A DNA stretch of 43,075 nucleotides from Yersinia massiliensis CCUG 53443 (GCF_000312485.1 NZ_HE997643.1:5392-48466); one strand, 5' to 3'; positions 5,969 through 13,601 are shown, counted from the first letter of the stretch. Translations and numbers: made by a program. Notes: a model not told the origin generated them from the letters alone.

Positions 5969-6845
5969 CGTCTTAGCGTTTCGTCAACCAGACACAGTAA
6001 GGCCGGAGGCAACCGGTAAGGGGTTTGCCTTGATGCATAGGAAAATAATGGATCTGCCTTTCTACAGGACGGATTCTGAAGCGGTTCACCTGTGGTTCCA
6101 TTTCATACTTATCGCCAATCACGCACCGGCAATAATTAATACTGAGCTGGGTGATGTCATGGTTCGTCGTGGTGAGTTTATGACTGGCAGAAATAAGCTG
6201 GAACTGGCAACCGGTATTACCGGTAACCGCATCAAATATCTCATCGGTAAGTTTGAAAAACTTGGGATGATCACCAAGTCAACCACCAAGAAATTCTCAC
6301 TAATTTACGTCACAAAATACGACGAATATCAGCCAAATATTGTGCCAACAGATTACCAACAAAGTGCCAACGCAAAGCCGCTTGCACCAAGCGCTGGCGC
6401 GGAGGTTGTGCCAACAGATTACCAACAGAGTGCCACAAACAATGAAATAACTAATAACTCTATTACTAACGTAATAGAGAGTCCCTCTTCAGCCGATAAA
6501 ACGGGAAAGAAAAAACCGTCATTCAGTTGTGAAGATGTGGTCAATGCTTATCACGACATTCTGCCAGAAGCCAAAGGCATAAGAGCACTCAGTGACAAGC
6601 GACGTAACCTGATCAAAACCTTCTGGGTGAAAGCCAGCAAGATAACTCGGCAACTGGACAGCCAGCCATTCACGCTGGAAAGCTGGAAAGCCTACCTGAC
6701 TTACATTTCCACCAACTGCCGCTGGATGCTGGAAAACAGACCTGATGCTCGTTCTGGCAAGACGTGGCAGAAAAAAGGGCTGGAGTATTTCCTGAACGAT
6801 GAAACTTATCTGCTAGTCCGTGAGGGGGCCAAGGATGACCATTGA
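5961..6845 (+). CDS. Replication initiator, O-like, with internal origin
   Basis: The 294-residue protein starts MSNVLAFRQPDTVRPEATGK with GGGGAAAG upstream; the longer frame from 5919 lacks a ribosome site. Residues 20-115 form a winged-helix type region (HRKIMDLPFYRTDSEAVHLW; later LATGITGNRIKYLIGKFEKL) as in phage initiators that bind iterons. A low-complexity linker (about 125-185) contains the repeat VPTDYQQSA twice, encoded by direct DNA repeats that look like the origin. The C-terminal part (about 190-290) would contact the helicase. The next gene is a DnaB-type helicase, so the pair corresponds to P22 genes 18 and 12. Confidence 0.8.
   Translation: MSNVLAFRQPDTVRPEATGKGFALMHRKIMDLPFYRTDSEAVHLWFHFILIANHAPAIINTELGDVMVRRGEFMTGRNKLELATGITGNRIKYLIGKFEKLGMITKSTTKKFSLIYVTKYDEYQPNIVPTDYQQSANAKPLAPSAGAEVVPTDYQQSATNNEITNNSITNVIESPSSADKTGKKKPSFSCEDVVNAYHDILPEAKGIRALSDKRRNLIKTFWVKASKITRQLDSQPFTLESWKAYLTYISTNCRWMLENRPDARSGKTWQKKGLEYFLNDETYLLVREGAKDDH
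6340..6480. other. Candidate replication origin (iterons plus AT-rich stretch)
   Basis: Inside the initiator gene a direct repeat of about 30 bp occurs at 6340-6369 and 6406-6435 with one internal mismatch. Its core is GTGCCAACAGATTACCAACA. Each copy contains GTGCCA twice, giving four spaced GTGCCA elements. An AT-rich stretch (6438-6478, AATGAAATAACTAATAACTC onwards) follows. This is the lambda ori layout: iterons in the linker-coding part of O followed by an AT-rich unwinding region. Confidence 0.7.
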
Positions 6846-8241
6846 TTATAAATTACCGCCGCACAGCCTTGAAGCTGAGCAGAGTGTTCTTGGTGGGCTG
6901 ATGATTGACGGCGGTGACACTGACCGGTGCCGAACTGTGTTTTCAATCCTCAAGTCTGAATCGTTCTTCAGTCGCCCACATCGCATTATTTACGAAGGCT
7001 TGCGTCGTCTTGATAGCCAGCAGCAACCGCTAGACCTGATCACGTTATCGGAGTCTCTCGGTGATAGTGGTGAGCTGGATACGGTCGGCGGGTTCGGTTA
7101 TCTGGCTGAGCTATCCAAGAACACGCCCAGCGCTGCGAACATTGTCGCTTATGCGAACGTGATCCGCGATCGAGCAATGAAGCGTTACGGCATTGAGAAG
7201 GCCAACAAAATCACTGAGCTGTTCTACGCCAATGACGGCATGACGGCTGAAGAGAAATTCGAAGCGGCTCAGTCCCTGTTTTCGCAAATAGCAGATCACG
7301 CTAAGACGGGTAATCAGAGAGGCTTACGCCGGTTCGAAGATGTATTTACTGACTGGGTTGATGTCGTGGAGAAGCGATTTTCTGGCGACCAAAGCGCTAT
7401 CGGGCTAACCAGCGGAATACCTTCACTCGACGCCATGCTGGAACCAAAGCGCATTGTGAAAGGGTCACTGTTCGTCGTTGGTGCACGGCCTAAGATGGGA
7501 AAAACAACGGTCTACCTCAACATGGCTATCAACTGTGCGATGAACGAGAAGCTGCCAGCGCTGGCATTCAGTTTGGAAATGCCAGACCTGCAACTTGCCG
7601 AACGTATGATCACCCAGATATCCGGCGTATCAAGCAAGAATTTCTATCTTGATGGGTACGACGATAACCGGTTTGCTCTGGCTTCTGCCAAGGGCGTAGA
7701 GCTGGCTACCAACGGTAATCTCTATATCGACGACACCCCGGGTCTTTCACTGACTCACATCGTTTCAGAATGCCGCCGTATCAAGCGTGAACGTGGCGTT
7801 GTTGGCATGGTATTGGTTGACTATCTAACGCTGATGAAAGCCGAGAAAGCCGATCGCAACGACTTGGCCTACGGAATGATTACCAAAGGACTAAAGAACC
7901 TCGCCAAAGAACTGGATTGCGTCGTTGTGTTGCTAACCCAGCTTAACCGTGATTTGGAAAAGCGAAACAACAAACGCCCACTCCCTAGCGACTCCCGCGA
8001 TACCGGACAAATCGAACAGGACTGCGACTACTGGCTCGGAATATACCGCGCTGGCGCTTACGACGATAACGCCAATCAACACGATACAGAGCTGCTGCTG
8101 AAGCTTAATCGCCACGGTGAAAACGGCATTGTGTATGTTGAGCAGCTATTCGGGGCAATTTATGACTGTGACCAGACTCAAGCCAGAGCAAAGGCTGATG
8201 AATCAGATCGCCGGTCATCCAAACAACAAGGTGGTTTCTGA
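6835..8241 (+). CDS. Replicative DNA helicase, DnaB family
   Basis: The 468-residue product opens MTIDYKLPPHSLEAEQSVLG, the typical DnaB N-terminus. It has a Walker A GARPKMGKTT at about residues 216-225, SLEMP, a Walker B region (VLVDYLTLM), LTQLNR and the late SRDTGQIEQDCDYW motif. Length is close to DnaB (471). GGGGG lies upstream of the ATG at 6835 and the gene overlaps the initiator by 11 bp. As in P22 gp12, a phage helicase replaces a lambda P-type loader, so replication should depend less on recruiting host DnaB. The stop overlaps the next start (TGATG). Confidence 0.92.
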   Translation: MTIDYKLPPHSLEAEQSVLGGLMIDGGDTDRCRTVFSILKSESFFSRPHRIIYEGLRRLDSQQQPLDLITLSESLGDSGELDTVGGFGYLAELSKNTPSAANIVAYANVIRDRAMKRYGIEKANKITELFYANDGMTAEEKFEAAQSLFSQIADHAKTGNQRGLRRFEDVFTDWVDVVEKRFSGDQSAIGLTSGIPSLDAMLEPKRIVKGSLFVVGARPKMGKTTVYLNMAINCAMNEKLPALAFSLEMPDLQLAERMITQISGVSSKNFYLDGYDDNRFALASAKGVELATNGNLYIDDTPGLSLTHIVSECRRIKRERGVVGMVLVDYLTLMKAEKADRNDLAYGMITKGLKNLAKELDCVVVLLTQLNRDLEKRNNKRPLPSDSRDTGQIEQDCDYWLGIYRAGAYDDNANQHDTELLLKLNRHGENGIVYVEQLFGAIYDCDQTQARAKADESDRRSSKQQGGF

Positions 8242-8555
8242 TGGACATAACTAAATCGCAGTCTGACTTTGAAGCTTGGGTGGTTACTTGGTGGCCCCAA
8301 AGCAAAACGATGATTGCTGAAAAGTTTGATGATGGCGGTTACTGGAACATGCCATTGCAACAGTATTTTGAAGCATGGAAAGCTGCGCGAGAAAGCATCG
8401 AGGTGGATATTCCTGAAGAAATGACCTGTCGTGAGGCGCTTGAACAGGGCCATACGAGTGATTATGCCAACGGGTTTACAGCCGCAATTATTCAATGTTA
8501 TTCCGTTGTCCGCACTGCCGGCATTCGAATCAAGGGAGAGAGTGAGAAATGTTAG
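8241..8555 (+). CDS. Nin-region protein, 104 aa, unknown
   Basis: The protein begins MDITKSQSDFEAWVVTWWPQ and contains PLQQYFEAWKAARES. That is a motif seen in several small early proteins of lambdoid phages, often near Ea22-like genes. The start overlaps the helicase stop. No catalytic motif is visible; probably a small accessory early protein expressed from PR. Confidence 0.7.
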   Translation: MDITKSQSDFEAWVVTWWPQSKTMIAEKFDDGGYWNMPLQQYFEAWKAARESIEVDIPEEMTCREALEQGHTSDYANGFTAAIIQCYSVVRTAGIRIKGESEKC

Positions 8556-8743
8556 CAATCCCAAGCCGAATAAAGAGAGCACTTGATGTAATGGATTCGA
8601 TTCTTTTCACGCATAGCTATTACTTTGACGATACCCAGCATTGGTCAAAGGTTGCTAAGCAGCAAATTGAAGGGATGCGGATTGCCACTAAAGCCAAGGC
8701 CATTGTTTATCACGACAGAATACTGAATGAGAGAAAATGCTGA
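8549..8743 (+). CDS. Nin-region protein, 64 aa, unknown
   Basis: The 64-residue protein (MLAIPSRIKRALDVMDSILF at the start) overlaps the preceding gene by seven bases and the next by seven. It is basic and helical with a central aromatic patch (SYYFDDTQHW). No family recognised. Overlaps at both ends indicate a compact co-translated operon. Confidence 0.65.
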   Translation: MLAIPSRIKRALDVMDSILFTHSYYFDDTQHWSKVAKQQIEGMRIATKAKAIVYHDRILNERKC

Positions 8744-9144
8744 TGAAAGAGTTAGATAGTTTCACTGTAGAGAGACTGGAAGAATTTATTCGTCAGCCAC
8801 TAGAAAACGGATTGACTCGCTGCGAACAGATGGCACTAGCCCGAATCGCGTTAGCTGCAAAGAGGGCTGAGCCTGAGGCTTGGCTATGGCGTGGAGCAAT
8901 TGGTGAAATTTGGACGCAGGAAAAGAGAAAGGCTGATTTTGTTAAAGAGCATTGCCCAGAATTAGCAGTAACTAAGTTCTACACCACCCCCCAGTTGAAC
9001 TCTCCGGAGATACCGGAAGGTTGGAAACTATTACCGAAAGAGGCAACTTTAGCCATGCTCACTCTGCTGGGGATGACAGGAAGCTTTGAAAGCATGCAAG
9101 AGCGCTATGCAAATATGCTAGCCGCCGCACCGGAGAATCCATGA
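8737..9144 (+). CDS. Ea22/Ead-like accessory protein
   Basis: The 135-residue protein contains LTRCEQMALARIALAAKRAE near residue 26 and YTTPQLNSPEIPEGWKLLP near residue 85. These blocks recur in mosaic early proteins of enterobacterial phages, often fused to DUF551 or Ead domains. It ends AAAPENP. Two in-frame ATGs at 8737 and 8743 are possible; the second has better spacing to GAGAG. Function is unknown; such proteins vary greatly between related phages. Confidence 0.7.
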   Translation: MLMKELDSFTVERLEEFIRQPLENGLTRCEQMALARIALAAKRAEPEAWLWRGAIGEIWTQEKRKADFVKEHCPELAVTKFYTTPQLNSPEIPEGWKLLPKEATLAMLTLLGMTGSFESMQERYANMLAAAPENP

Positions 9145-9311
9145 AATATCACATCCGAATAAACCGTAACGAGATACTTTGCTGGAACACCTTGCCGAGA
9201 CATCTACGTTACTTCGGTTATAGAAAAGACTGGATGGACGGGCCGATCCCTTGCTTCGGTTTCTGGTTCTTTCACTTTTATATTTGGTGGCGGGAGAAGG
9301 AAAATGGATAA
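9141..9311 (+). CDS. Small aromatic-rich protein (56 aa)
   Basis: Translation from the ATG at 9141 gives MKYHIRINRNEILCWNTLPR and continues through a Trp/Phe-rich C-terminus (CFGFWFFHFYIWW). It overlaps the end of the preceding gene by four bases (ATGA) and the start of ninB by eight. The hydrophobic aromatic end could be a membrane-surface segment but is short. Not recognised. Confidence 0.6.
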   Translation: MKYHIRINRNEILCWNTLPRHLRYFGYRKDWMDGPIPCFGFWFFHFYIWWREKENG

Positions 9312-9774
9312 ACAAAAGTATTTACTTCTAAACGAAAGCATCAGAAATAACGCAATAGCAGCCATCAGAAACACACCGCTCGATTTCAAATCCCCCAAAG
9401 AAGTCATCATCCAGGAACCCAAACGAAGTCTTCCACAGAATAACAAAATGTGGCCGCTGCTTACTGACATTGCTGAGCAGGTTTTCTGGCATGGTGTGAA
9501 GTACAGCAAAGAGGACTGGAAGGATTTAATCACTGACCTTGTCGCAGAAACCAAGAAGCAGGAACGCAGACAGGCACCGGGCATTACAGGTGGCTATGTT
9601 CGCTTTGGTCATCGCACAAGCCAGATGAGAAAGAGCGAGATGGTAGAGATTATTGAGGCCGCTTACTGGTTCGGCACTGAGCATAACGTGAAGTTTAGCG
9701 ATGATGCCAAGCGAGAAGTGGAGTGGGCCAACCGATGGGGAAATACACCATGCGACAAAGGCAAAGCAGCATAG
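9304..9774 (+). CDS. ninB: NinB (Orf) recombination mediator
   Basis: The 156-residue product matches lambda Orf/NinB in order of motifs: KRSLPQNNKMWPLLTDIAEQ (lambda RSLDQNRKLWACLGDVSRQV), WHG, GHRTSQMRKSEMVEIIE, FGTEHNVKFSDDAKREVEW and a closing WANRWG. This protein binds single-stranded DNA and SSB and helps load recombinase. It lies in the nin region under PR control. It overlaps the following ninE-like gene by 25 bases. Confidence 0.92.
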   Translation: MDKQKYLLLNESIRNNAIAAIRNTPLDFKSPKEVIIQEPKRSLPQNNKMWPLLTDIAEQVFWHGVKYSKEDWKDLITDLVAETKKQERRQAPGITGGYVRFGHRTSQMRKSEMVEIIEAAYWFGTEHNVKFSDDAKREVEWANRWGNTPCDKGKAA

Positions 9775-9902
9775 TTGCAGTAATGGAAAATTCAATCTTT
9801 AAAGTATCCCACCGAACCAAGCCTAAACCCCCAATCCCCGCAAGCCAGATAAAGACATTTGATTATTCCATGGGCTGTTGCAAGCAAAATTCGACAAAGT
9901 AA
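9750..9902 (+). CDS. ninE: NinE-like protein lacking the cysteine pair
   Basis: The ATG at 9750 follows GGGG and lies within the end of ninB. The 50-residue protein (MRQRQSSIVAVMENSIFKVS ... RTKPKPPIPASQIKTFDY) lines up with lambda NinE (MRRQRRSITDIICENC ... NKPKPIPKESDVKTFNY). The family CxNC pair near residue 13 is replaced by MENS, and the C-terminus is changed after KTFDY. It is therefore a diverged or decayed NinE. An internal ATG at 9783 would remove the family N-terminus. Confidence 0.65.
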   Translation: MRQRQSSIVAVMENSIFKVSHRTKPKPPIPASQIKTFDYSMGCCKQNSTK

Positions 9903-9912
9903 GGAGAACGCG

Positions 9913-10227
9913 ATGAGTGACTATTCAGCGATGAGCGACGAAGATATTAATAAATTGGTGGGCGGGCACATTAGTTTTGCTGACAAAGTGATGGTAGGAA
10001 CCGGTCAGAATGACTACTGCAACAACCCCGCTGATGCATGGCCGATTATCATGGCAAATAAAATAAGCCTGATGTTCGACAGAAGCTTGGAGGATGGATG
10101 TAATGCTGAGTGGTGCCTCGCTTCATCACCGTGCGACCAGATAATTGTGGACCACGTTATACCGGACAAAATTCTCCGCTCCGCCATGATTGTCTTCCTG
10201 AAGATGAAGGAGAGCAGCCATGCCTGA
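9913..10227 (+). CDS. DUF2591 phage protein
   Basis: The 104-residue protein starts at the ATG at 9913 with AAGGAG upstream. It contains DYCNNPADAWPIIMANKISL and a closing RSAMIVFLKMKES, the hallmark blocks of DUF2591 proteins common in nin-type regions. The first residues (MSDYSAMSDEDINKLVGG) also fit. No activity is established. It overlaps the next small gene by eight bases. Confidence 0.85.
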   Translation: MSDYSAMSDEDINKLVGGHISFADKVMVGTGQNDYCNNPADAWPIIMANKISLMFDRSLEDGCNAEWCLASSPCDQIIVDHVIPDKILRSAMIVFLKMKESSHA

Positions 10228-10336
10228 GCTCCCCCAATCAATATGTATCTTCTGCTTCCTGATGCTTAACAAGGGTGAAACCTACGCTCATCAGAAATGC
10301 ATTGATAAAGCAGCGAAGGAGAAAAAAGATGAGTAG
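10220..10336 (+). CDS. Small cysteine-containing protein (38 aa)
   Basis: The ATG at 10220 has GGAG upstream, and the gene overlaps both neighbours. The product begins MPELPQSICIFCFLMLNKGE and contains CIFC plus a third Cys at residue 29, with a lysine-rich end. It may bind a metal. Overlapping starts suggest coupled translation. Not recognised. Confidence 0.55.
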   Translation: MPELPQSICIFCFLMLNKGETYAHQKCIDKAAKEKKDE

Positions 10337-10667
10337 CTTTCGAGATTTAGTTAAGAAATTACAGGATGACTCCCGCACTACGGTTGATTTAATTGCCTTC
10401 AAAAAAGACAGGTCCAACCAAACATCAGAAAGCCGGTATTTCGTTAAACATTCAGCAAAAACCATTTTAGAACAAGAGATGGTTATTCATGGCAACACTT
10501 TTGGCTATAAGGCCGAAGTGGTTATTACTGAATTCCCTTACATGGAAACTGAGAAAGCTGCAGCGCTAAAGCTTGCTGACTGGCTAAAGAGAATGGCTCT
10601 GGCAATCGAGGGTCACTACATCGAACCAGAGGAGGACGCCGATGATAACCGGCAAGCCGAAGAATAA
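10329..10667 (+). CDS. Nin-region protein, 112 aa, unknown
   Basis: The start at 10329 has GAAGGAG upstream; the longer frame from 10275 is not supported. The protein (MSSFRDLVKKLQDDSRTTVD at the start) has alternating strands in the middle (FGYKAEVVITEFPYMET), then a helix EKAAALKLADWLKRMALAIE and an acidic tail. No family recognised. It overlaps ninG by 26 bases. Confidence 0.65.
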   Translation: MSSFRDLVKKLQDDSRTTVDLIAFKKDRSNQTSESRYFVKHSAKTILEQEMVIHGNTFGYKAEVVITEFPYMETEKAAALKLADWLKRMALAIEGHYIEPEEDADDNRQAEE

Positions 10668-11235
10668 GCCGCCCAAGCAAAAGAAGTGCAAAGTCTGCCC
10701 CACCAAGTTCACCCCTAGAAACTCCCTCCAAATAGTCTGCTGTGGTCACTGTGCTTACCTTTACCAAAAGCGGCAATCTGAAAAGAAAGCGGCTGAAAAG
10801 GCATTGGAAGAAAGGAAATCATGGAGAGAGCGCAAGGCTAAGTTGAAGCCATTGAAGCATTGGGAGGATATGACGCAGCGTGCAGTGAATGACTACATCA
10901 CCAAGTGTCGAGATGTTGATGAGCCCTGTATCAGTTGCGGAACTTATCAGGCATTTGAATGGCACGCTGGGCATTTCAGAACGATAGCTAAAGCATCCCA
11001 AATTCGATATGTGGAGGACAATATAAATAAACAATGCAGTGCGTGTAATACCCATCAGTCAGGAAATGTCACACCGTACCGCATCAATCTTGTAAAGAAA
11101 ATCGGCACTCAGCGCGTTGAGGCGCTCGAAAACAACAATACCCCTCACCGATACACCCGCGAAGAACTCGAAACCATCAGAAAGCTATACAGAGCGAAAT
11201 TACGTGAGTTTATAAAACTTCAGGAGGCCGCATGA
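10642..11235 (+). CDS. ninG: NinG (Rap) Holliday-junction nuclease
   Basis: The 197-residue protein has the NinG architecture. A cysteine-containing N-terminal zinc region (CKVCPTKFTPRNSLQIVCCG) is followed by a Lys/Glu/Arg helix. The catalytic block is CISCG ... WHAGHFRTIAKAS ... NINKQCSACN. Lambda Rap cleaves branched recombination intermediates and supports Red-type recombination. GGAGG lies eight bases before the ATG at 10642. It precedes ninH as in many lambdoid phages. Confidence 0.92.
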   Translation: MITGKPKNKPPKQKKCKVCPTKFTPRNSLQIVCCGHCAYLYQKRQSEKKAAEKALEERKSWRERKAKLKPLKHWEDMTQRAVNDYITKCRDVDEPCISCGTYQAFEWHAGHFRTIAKASQIRYVEDNINKQCSACNTHQSGNVTPYRINLVKKIGTQRVEALENNNTPHRYTREELETIRKLYRAKLREFIKLQEAA

Positions 11236-11423
11236 AAGCAGATGTGAAAACTATTCCCGAGTTACTAATTGCCGCCTATGGAAACCAATCAACTGTAGCG
11301 GCCCAGCTAAATACTCAACGTGCAACGGTAAAGAAATACGCCAATGACTCTAAGAGTGAGCGTCACGCCATTGTTAACGGGCGGCTGATGGTGGGGACGG
11401 CTAACAGGAAGAGGTCAGCATGA
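11232..11423 (+). CDS. ninH: NinH, helix-turn-helix protein
   Basis: The 63-residue protein (MKADVKTIPELLIAAYGNQS at the start) matches NinH, with the block TIPELLIAAYGNQSTVAAQL followed by a recognition-type helix and HAIVNGRLMV. It overlaps ninG by four bases. NinH resembles Fis-like or homeodomain-like DNA-binding proteins; its role is not settled. Confidence 0.88.
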   Translation: MKADVKTIPELLIAAYGNQSTVAAQLNTQRATVKKYANDSKSERHAIVNGRLMVGTANRKRSA

Positions 11424-11806
11424 GCACTGATACCGAAAGTGAATTAAGTAATGTCGTCGCCTTTCCGGAAAGAAAAGAATCCCTAAATGACTCTCAGACA
11501 ATGCGCCTTGATGGTGGAAGTAAAATTCGATGCCAGCACGAATCTGTATTGGTCAATGAAAAGGAGAGAACGTTACGGTGCCGTCGCTGTGATGCGCTAG
11601 TAGAGCCATTCAATTACATTTTGCACCTTTGCGAATACGAAAATAGATACGTGGAGAACGTGAAGTATCTACGTCGTGAGGAAAAGCAGCGGCGGCAGAA
11701 TATCGAAAAGCTAATTCAGATAGAGAAAAATGCAAAAGCCAGAATCAGAAAGGCCGGATGCAAAGATCCTCTCCCGCTATGGCAAAACGAAAGGGTGGAA
11801 TCATGA
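11420..11806 (+). CDS. Conserved phage protein with CxxC element
   Basis: The 128-residue product has a zinc-ribbon-like part at about residues 38-60 (CQHE ... LRCRRCDALVEP), a long charged helix (about 73-110), and a closing KDPLPLWQNERVES. It overlaps ninH and the next gene by four bases each. The family is common upstream of Q in lambdoid phages, but its function is unknown to me. Confidence 0.75.
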   Translation: MSTDTESELSNVVAFPERKESLNDSQTMRLDGGSKIRCQHESVLVNEKERTLRCRRCDALVEPFNYILHLCEYENRYVENVKYLRREEKQRRQNIEKLIQIEKNAKARIRKAGCKDPLPLWQNERVES

Positions 11807-12030
11807 GCAAAATTACCTACCCATGTGAAACGGCAGCAATTTTTCAAGATGTCATTTTCGTTATTCACCCACGAAATTCATCTGAATTGCTCGGCGAAGC
11901 TGATAGGGCGGCTGAATTCTTTCTGAGTCACTTCCCATACGCAACGCTGGAAAATATCCGTGAAGAAATCGTCTATAGCTTCGGCGGTCTGTATCTGAAC
12001 GACTTTCAGTTAATTCGAGAGGCAGCATAA
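11803..12030 (+). CDS. Small phage protein upstream of Q (75 aa)
   Basis: The ATG at 11803 overlaps the previous stop (ATGA). The protein begins MSKITYPCETAAIFQDVIFV and has a helical middle. It ends directly before the Q start with no gap. No family recognised. Confidence 0.65.
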   Translation: MSKITYPCETAAIFQDVIFVIHPRNSSELLGEADRAAEFFLSHFPYATLENIREEIVYSFGGLYLNDFQLIREAA

Positions 12031-12414
12031 ATGCGTGACATTCAACAGGTACTAGAACGCTGGGGCGCATGGGCCGCTGACAATAGAGAAGATGTCTATT
12101 GGCCTCCTATCGCTGCCGGATTTTCAGGTCTAATCCCATCAAAAGTAAGTAGCAGAACTCAATGCTGTGATGAGGACGGGTTAATTATTTCAGGTGTTAT
12201 GGCTGGATTAAATAGTAAGCACCCAGCGGTTCATAACTTGTTGTTTGACTATTACGTATTTGGCAAAACCTTCATGCAGTTATCGAAAGAACATCACTGC
12301 TCTGATGGTCATATCGGCAAGAAACTACAAAACGCTGAGGGCGTCATTGACGGCTATCTGATGGCGCTAGAAGTAAGGCTAGAAATGGATAAACAAGTCA
12401 GGCTCGTTGCTTGA
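12031..12414 (+). CDS. Q: Late antiterminator Q (phage 82/21-type)
   Basis: The 127-residue protein matches the short Q family: [20 protein letters not shown] at the start, then [11 protein letters not shown], a [16 protein letters not shown] block, and a helix-turn-helix-like C-terminus ([20 protein letters not shown]). Q binds DNA at the late promoter, joins RNA polymerase paused there and makes it ignore terminators. It is the last gene of the PR operon, with a candidate late promoter and a terminator within 150 bp downstream. Confidence 0.92.
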   Translation: MRDIQQVLERWGAWAADNREDVYWPPIAAGFSGLIPSKVSSRTQCCDEDGLIISGVMAGLNSKHPAVHNLLFDYYVFGKTFMQLSKEHHCSDGHIGKKLQNAEGVIDGYLMALEVRLEMDKQVRLVA

Positions 12415-12460
12415 CGATAAACCACTTGGCGCAAGGATGCGTTAGATATGAAAAATAATC

Positions 12461-12495
12461 TTTACGTACGTAAAAAACTGAATATCATGATAAGA
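12461..12495 (+). promoter_or_regulatory. Candidate late promoter PR-prime
   Basis: Between Q and the first late terminator, TTTACG (12461-12466), a 16-bp spacer and TATCAT (12483-12488) form a plausible sigma-70 promoter starting near 12495, about 35 bp before the terminator at 12530. The position fits the Q-dependent late promoter. No single sequence detail proves Q binding. Confidence 0.5.
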
Positions 12496-12529
12496 GTAGT
12501 CAGTTCGTCACATAGCTTACACAATCAAG

Positions 12530-12557
12530 AAGGCTCAGTTAATCGCTGGGCCTTTTT
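12530..12557 (+). terminator. Late-leader terminator (tR-prime type)
   Basis: AAGGCTCAG (12530-12538) pairs with CTGGGCCTT (12546-12554) around a seven-base loop, followed by more T. It should stop late transcription until Q modifies RNA polymerase. Confidence 0.85.
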
Positions 12558-12652
12558 GCTATATAATACTAAGTGGCTAGGGTAGCTCCCGAAAAGCGGT
12601 ATCGTCACCGCCTGCCTCTTAATCAATGGCGAGCAACTAGACGAGGTTGTAT

Positions 12653-12877
12653 ATGGAAATAATGATTGTAGGTGGTCAGTATGATGGTGAGTGGGTCACT
12701 GTGGGAAGCCATCCGCTGCCATACATAAATATGTATCCTAAGCTTGAACCTTTAACAGCGCCGTTACCAATATATGTAAACCCCAAGGCGACTGTGGACG
12801 TACTTATTTACAAGCTAGAGATGGTTCGGTTATCACCTCAAAAGTGGCATTACGAATATCACTATCAAGGTCGCTAA
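12653..12877 (+). CDS. Small protein in the late leader (74 aa)
   Basis: The ATG at 12653 follows GAGG. The protein begins MEIMIVGGQYDGEWVTVGSH and is rich in Pro, Tyr and strands. It sits between two terminators, and a TATAAT at 12562-12567 could serve a promoter of its own, so it looks like a small independently expressed unit. Its stop codon is in the loop of the downstream terminator. No family recognised. Confidence 0.6.
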   Translation: MEIMIVGGQYDGEWVTVGSHPLPYINMYPKLEPLTAPLPIYVNPKATVDVLIYKLEMVRLSPQKWHYEYHYQGR

Positions 12878-12889
12878 GGCGGCCTTTTT
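12867..12889 (+). terminator. Terminator overlapping the end of the 74-aa gene
   Basis: AAGGTCGC (12867-12874) pairs with GCGGCCTT (12879-12886), one G-U pair, loop TAAG, then T-run. The gene stop codon is in the loop. Confidence 0.8.
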
Positions 12890-12894
12890 GCTTT

Positions 12895-13110
12895 CTACAT
12901 TCGCATGGGTACTGGATTGGTTAATCCGATCGTTGTGAAACAGTATCCAGCCGAATGTGGTAATCCGTTATCAATTTTACTATCCGTTATGAAATCATCA
13001 CGGATAACCATTTCGGTGACGTTAACGATATGGTCCCAATTAAAAGTCCACACATCACTAGCCGTAGGCAATCGTTAATACCTGCACGCTGGTCATGTGT
13101 GGCAAATCTA
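12895..13110 (+). ncRNA. Structured non-coding stretch in the late leader
   Basis: No reading frame is supported here, but base pairing is strong. CTACATTCG (12895-12903) pairs with CGAATGTGG (12952-12960), with TACTG (12910-12914) and CAGTA (12941-12945) pairing inside and GGATT/AATCC inside that. CCACACAT (13048-13055) pairs with ATGTGTGG (13095-13102). ATCCGT and ACGGAT form a further stem in between. A strong terminator follows at 13115. This could be a phage small RNA or a structured leader; it does not fold as a tRNA. Confidence 0.45.
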
Positions 13111-13114
13111 TTTT

Positions 13115-13140
13115 AAGGCTCACTTCGGTGGGCCTTTTTT
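13115..13140 (+). terminator. Terminator with UUCG tetraloop before the lysis genes
   Basis: AAGGCTCAC (13115-13123), TTCG loop, GTGGGCCTT (13128-13136), then T to 13140. It is nearly identical to the terminator at 34995-35020 and closes the structured region. Confidence 0.9.
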
Positions 13141-13158
13141 ATTTCTGGAGCCAGAAAA

Positions 13159-13482
13159 ATGAAAACTTATATCGCTGGCCCCATGACTGGCTTGCCTAAT
13201 TTCAATCGCTCTGCATTCAATGCGGCAGCCAAAGAGATAGCGGCTTCTGGTCACGTCCCGCTGAATCCAGCAATTCTCCCTGACGGATTATCTCAGCCTG
13301 ACTGCATGTGCATTTGCATGGCAATGCTTCAACGAGCTGATGCTATTTACATGCTTGATGGTTGGCAATCAAGCGCAGGCGCTCGGGCTGAATATTCTTT
13401 AGCTGAAAAGCTTGAGATTGAGATTTTGTTCCAAGACATGACCATTGTGGAAATGTTAATGCGTAACGCCTCGCTTAAATAA
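13159..13482 (+). CDS. DUF4406 protein, deoxyribosyltransferase-like
   Basis: The 107-residue protein opens MKTYIAGPMTGLPNFNRSAF, the DUF4406 signature, and continues with PLNPA, a Cys-rich centre (DCMCICMAML) and ADAIYMLDGWQSSAGARAEY. The fold is related to nucleoside 2-deoxyribosyltransferases, so it may act on nucleotides or sugar-base bonds, but activity is not established. A purine-rich ribosome site precedes the ATG at 13159. It is the first gene after the late-leader terminators. Confidence 0.85.
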   Translation: MKTYIAGPMTGLPNFNRSAFNAAAKEIAASGHVPLNPAILPDGLSQPDCMCICMAMLQRADAIYMLDGWQSSAGARAEYSLAEKLEIEILFQDMTIVEMLMRNASLK

Positions 13483-13601
13483 TTTAGCCCGCCGCCAGCG
13501 CCAATCACCCTCAAACAAACTCCGGGTCTGAATGGATCATGGCGGTGGGATATTCCCCAAAACAGCAAATACACGCCCAGGCCAACTGGCAGGGGGAGAC
13601 T

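Noticed and set aside
8178-8582. Reverse 134-residue frame over the helicase end
   Set aside because: Shadow of the helicase and the following genes; no ribosome site or domain pattern.
12895-12960. tRNA-like cloverleaf
   Set aside because: The outer stem is convincing but there is no T-loop GTTCGA, no anticodon arm of normal size and no CCA context.
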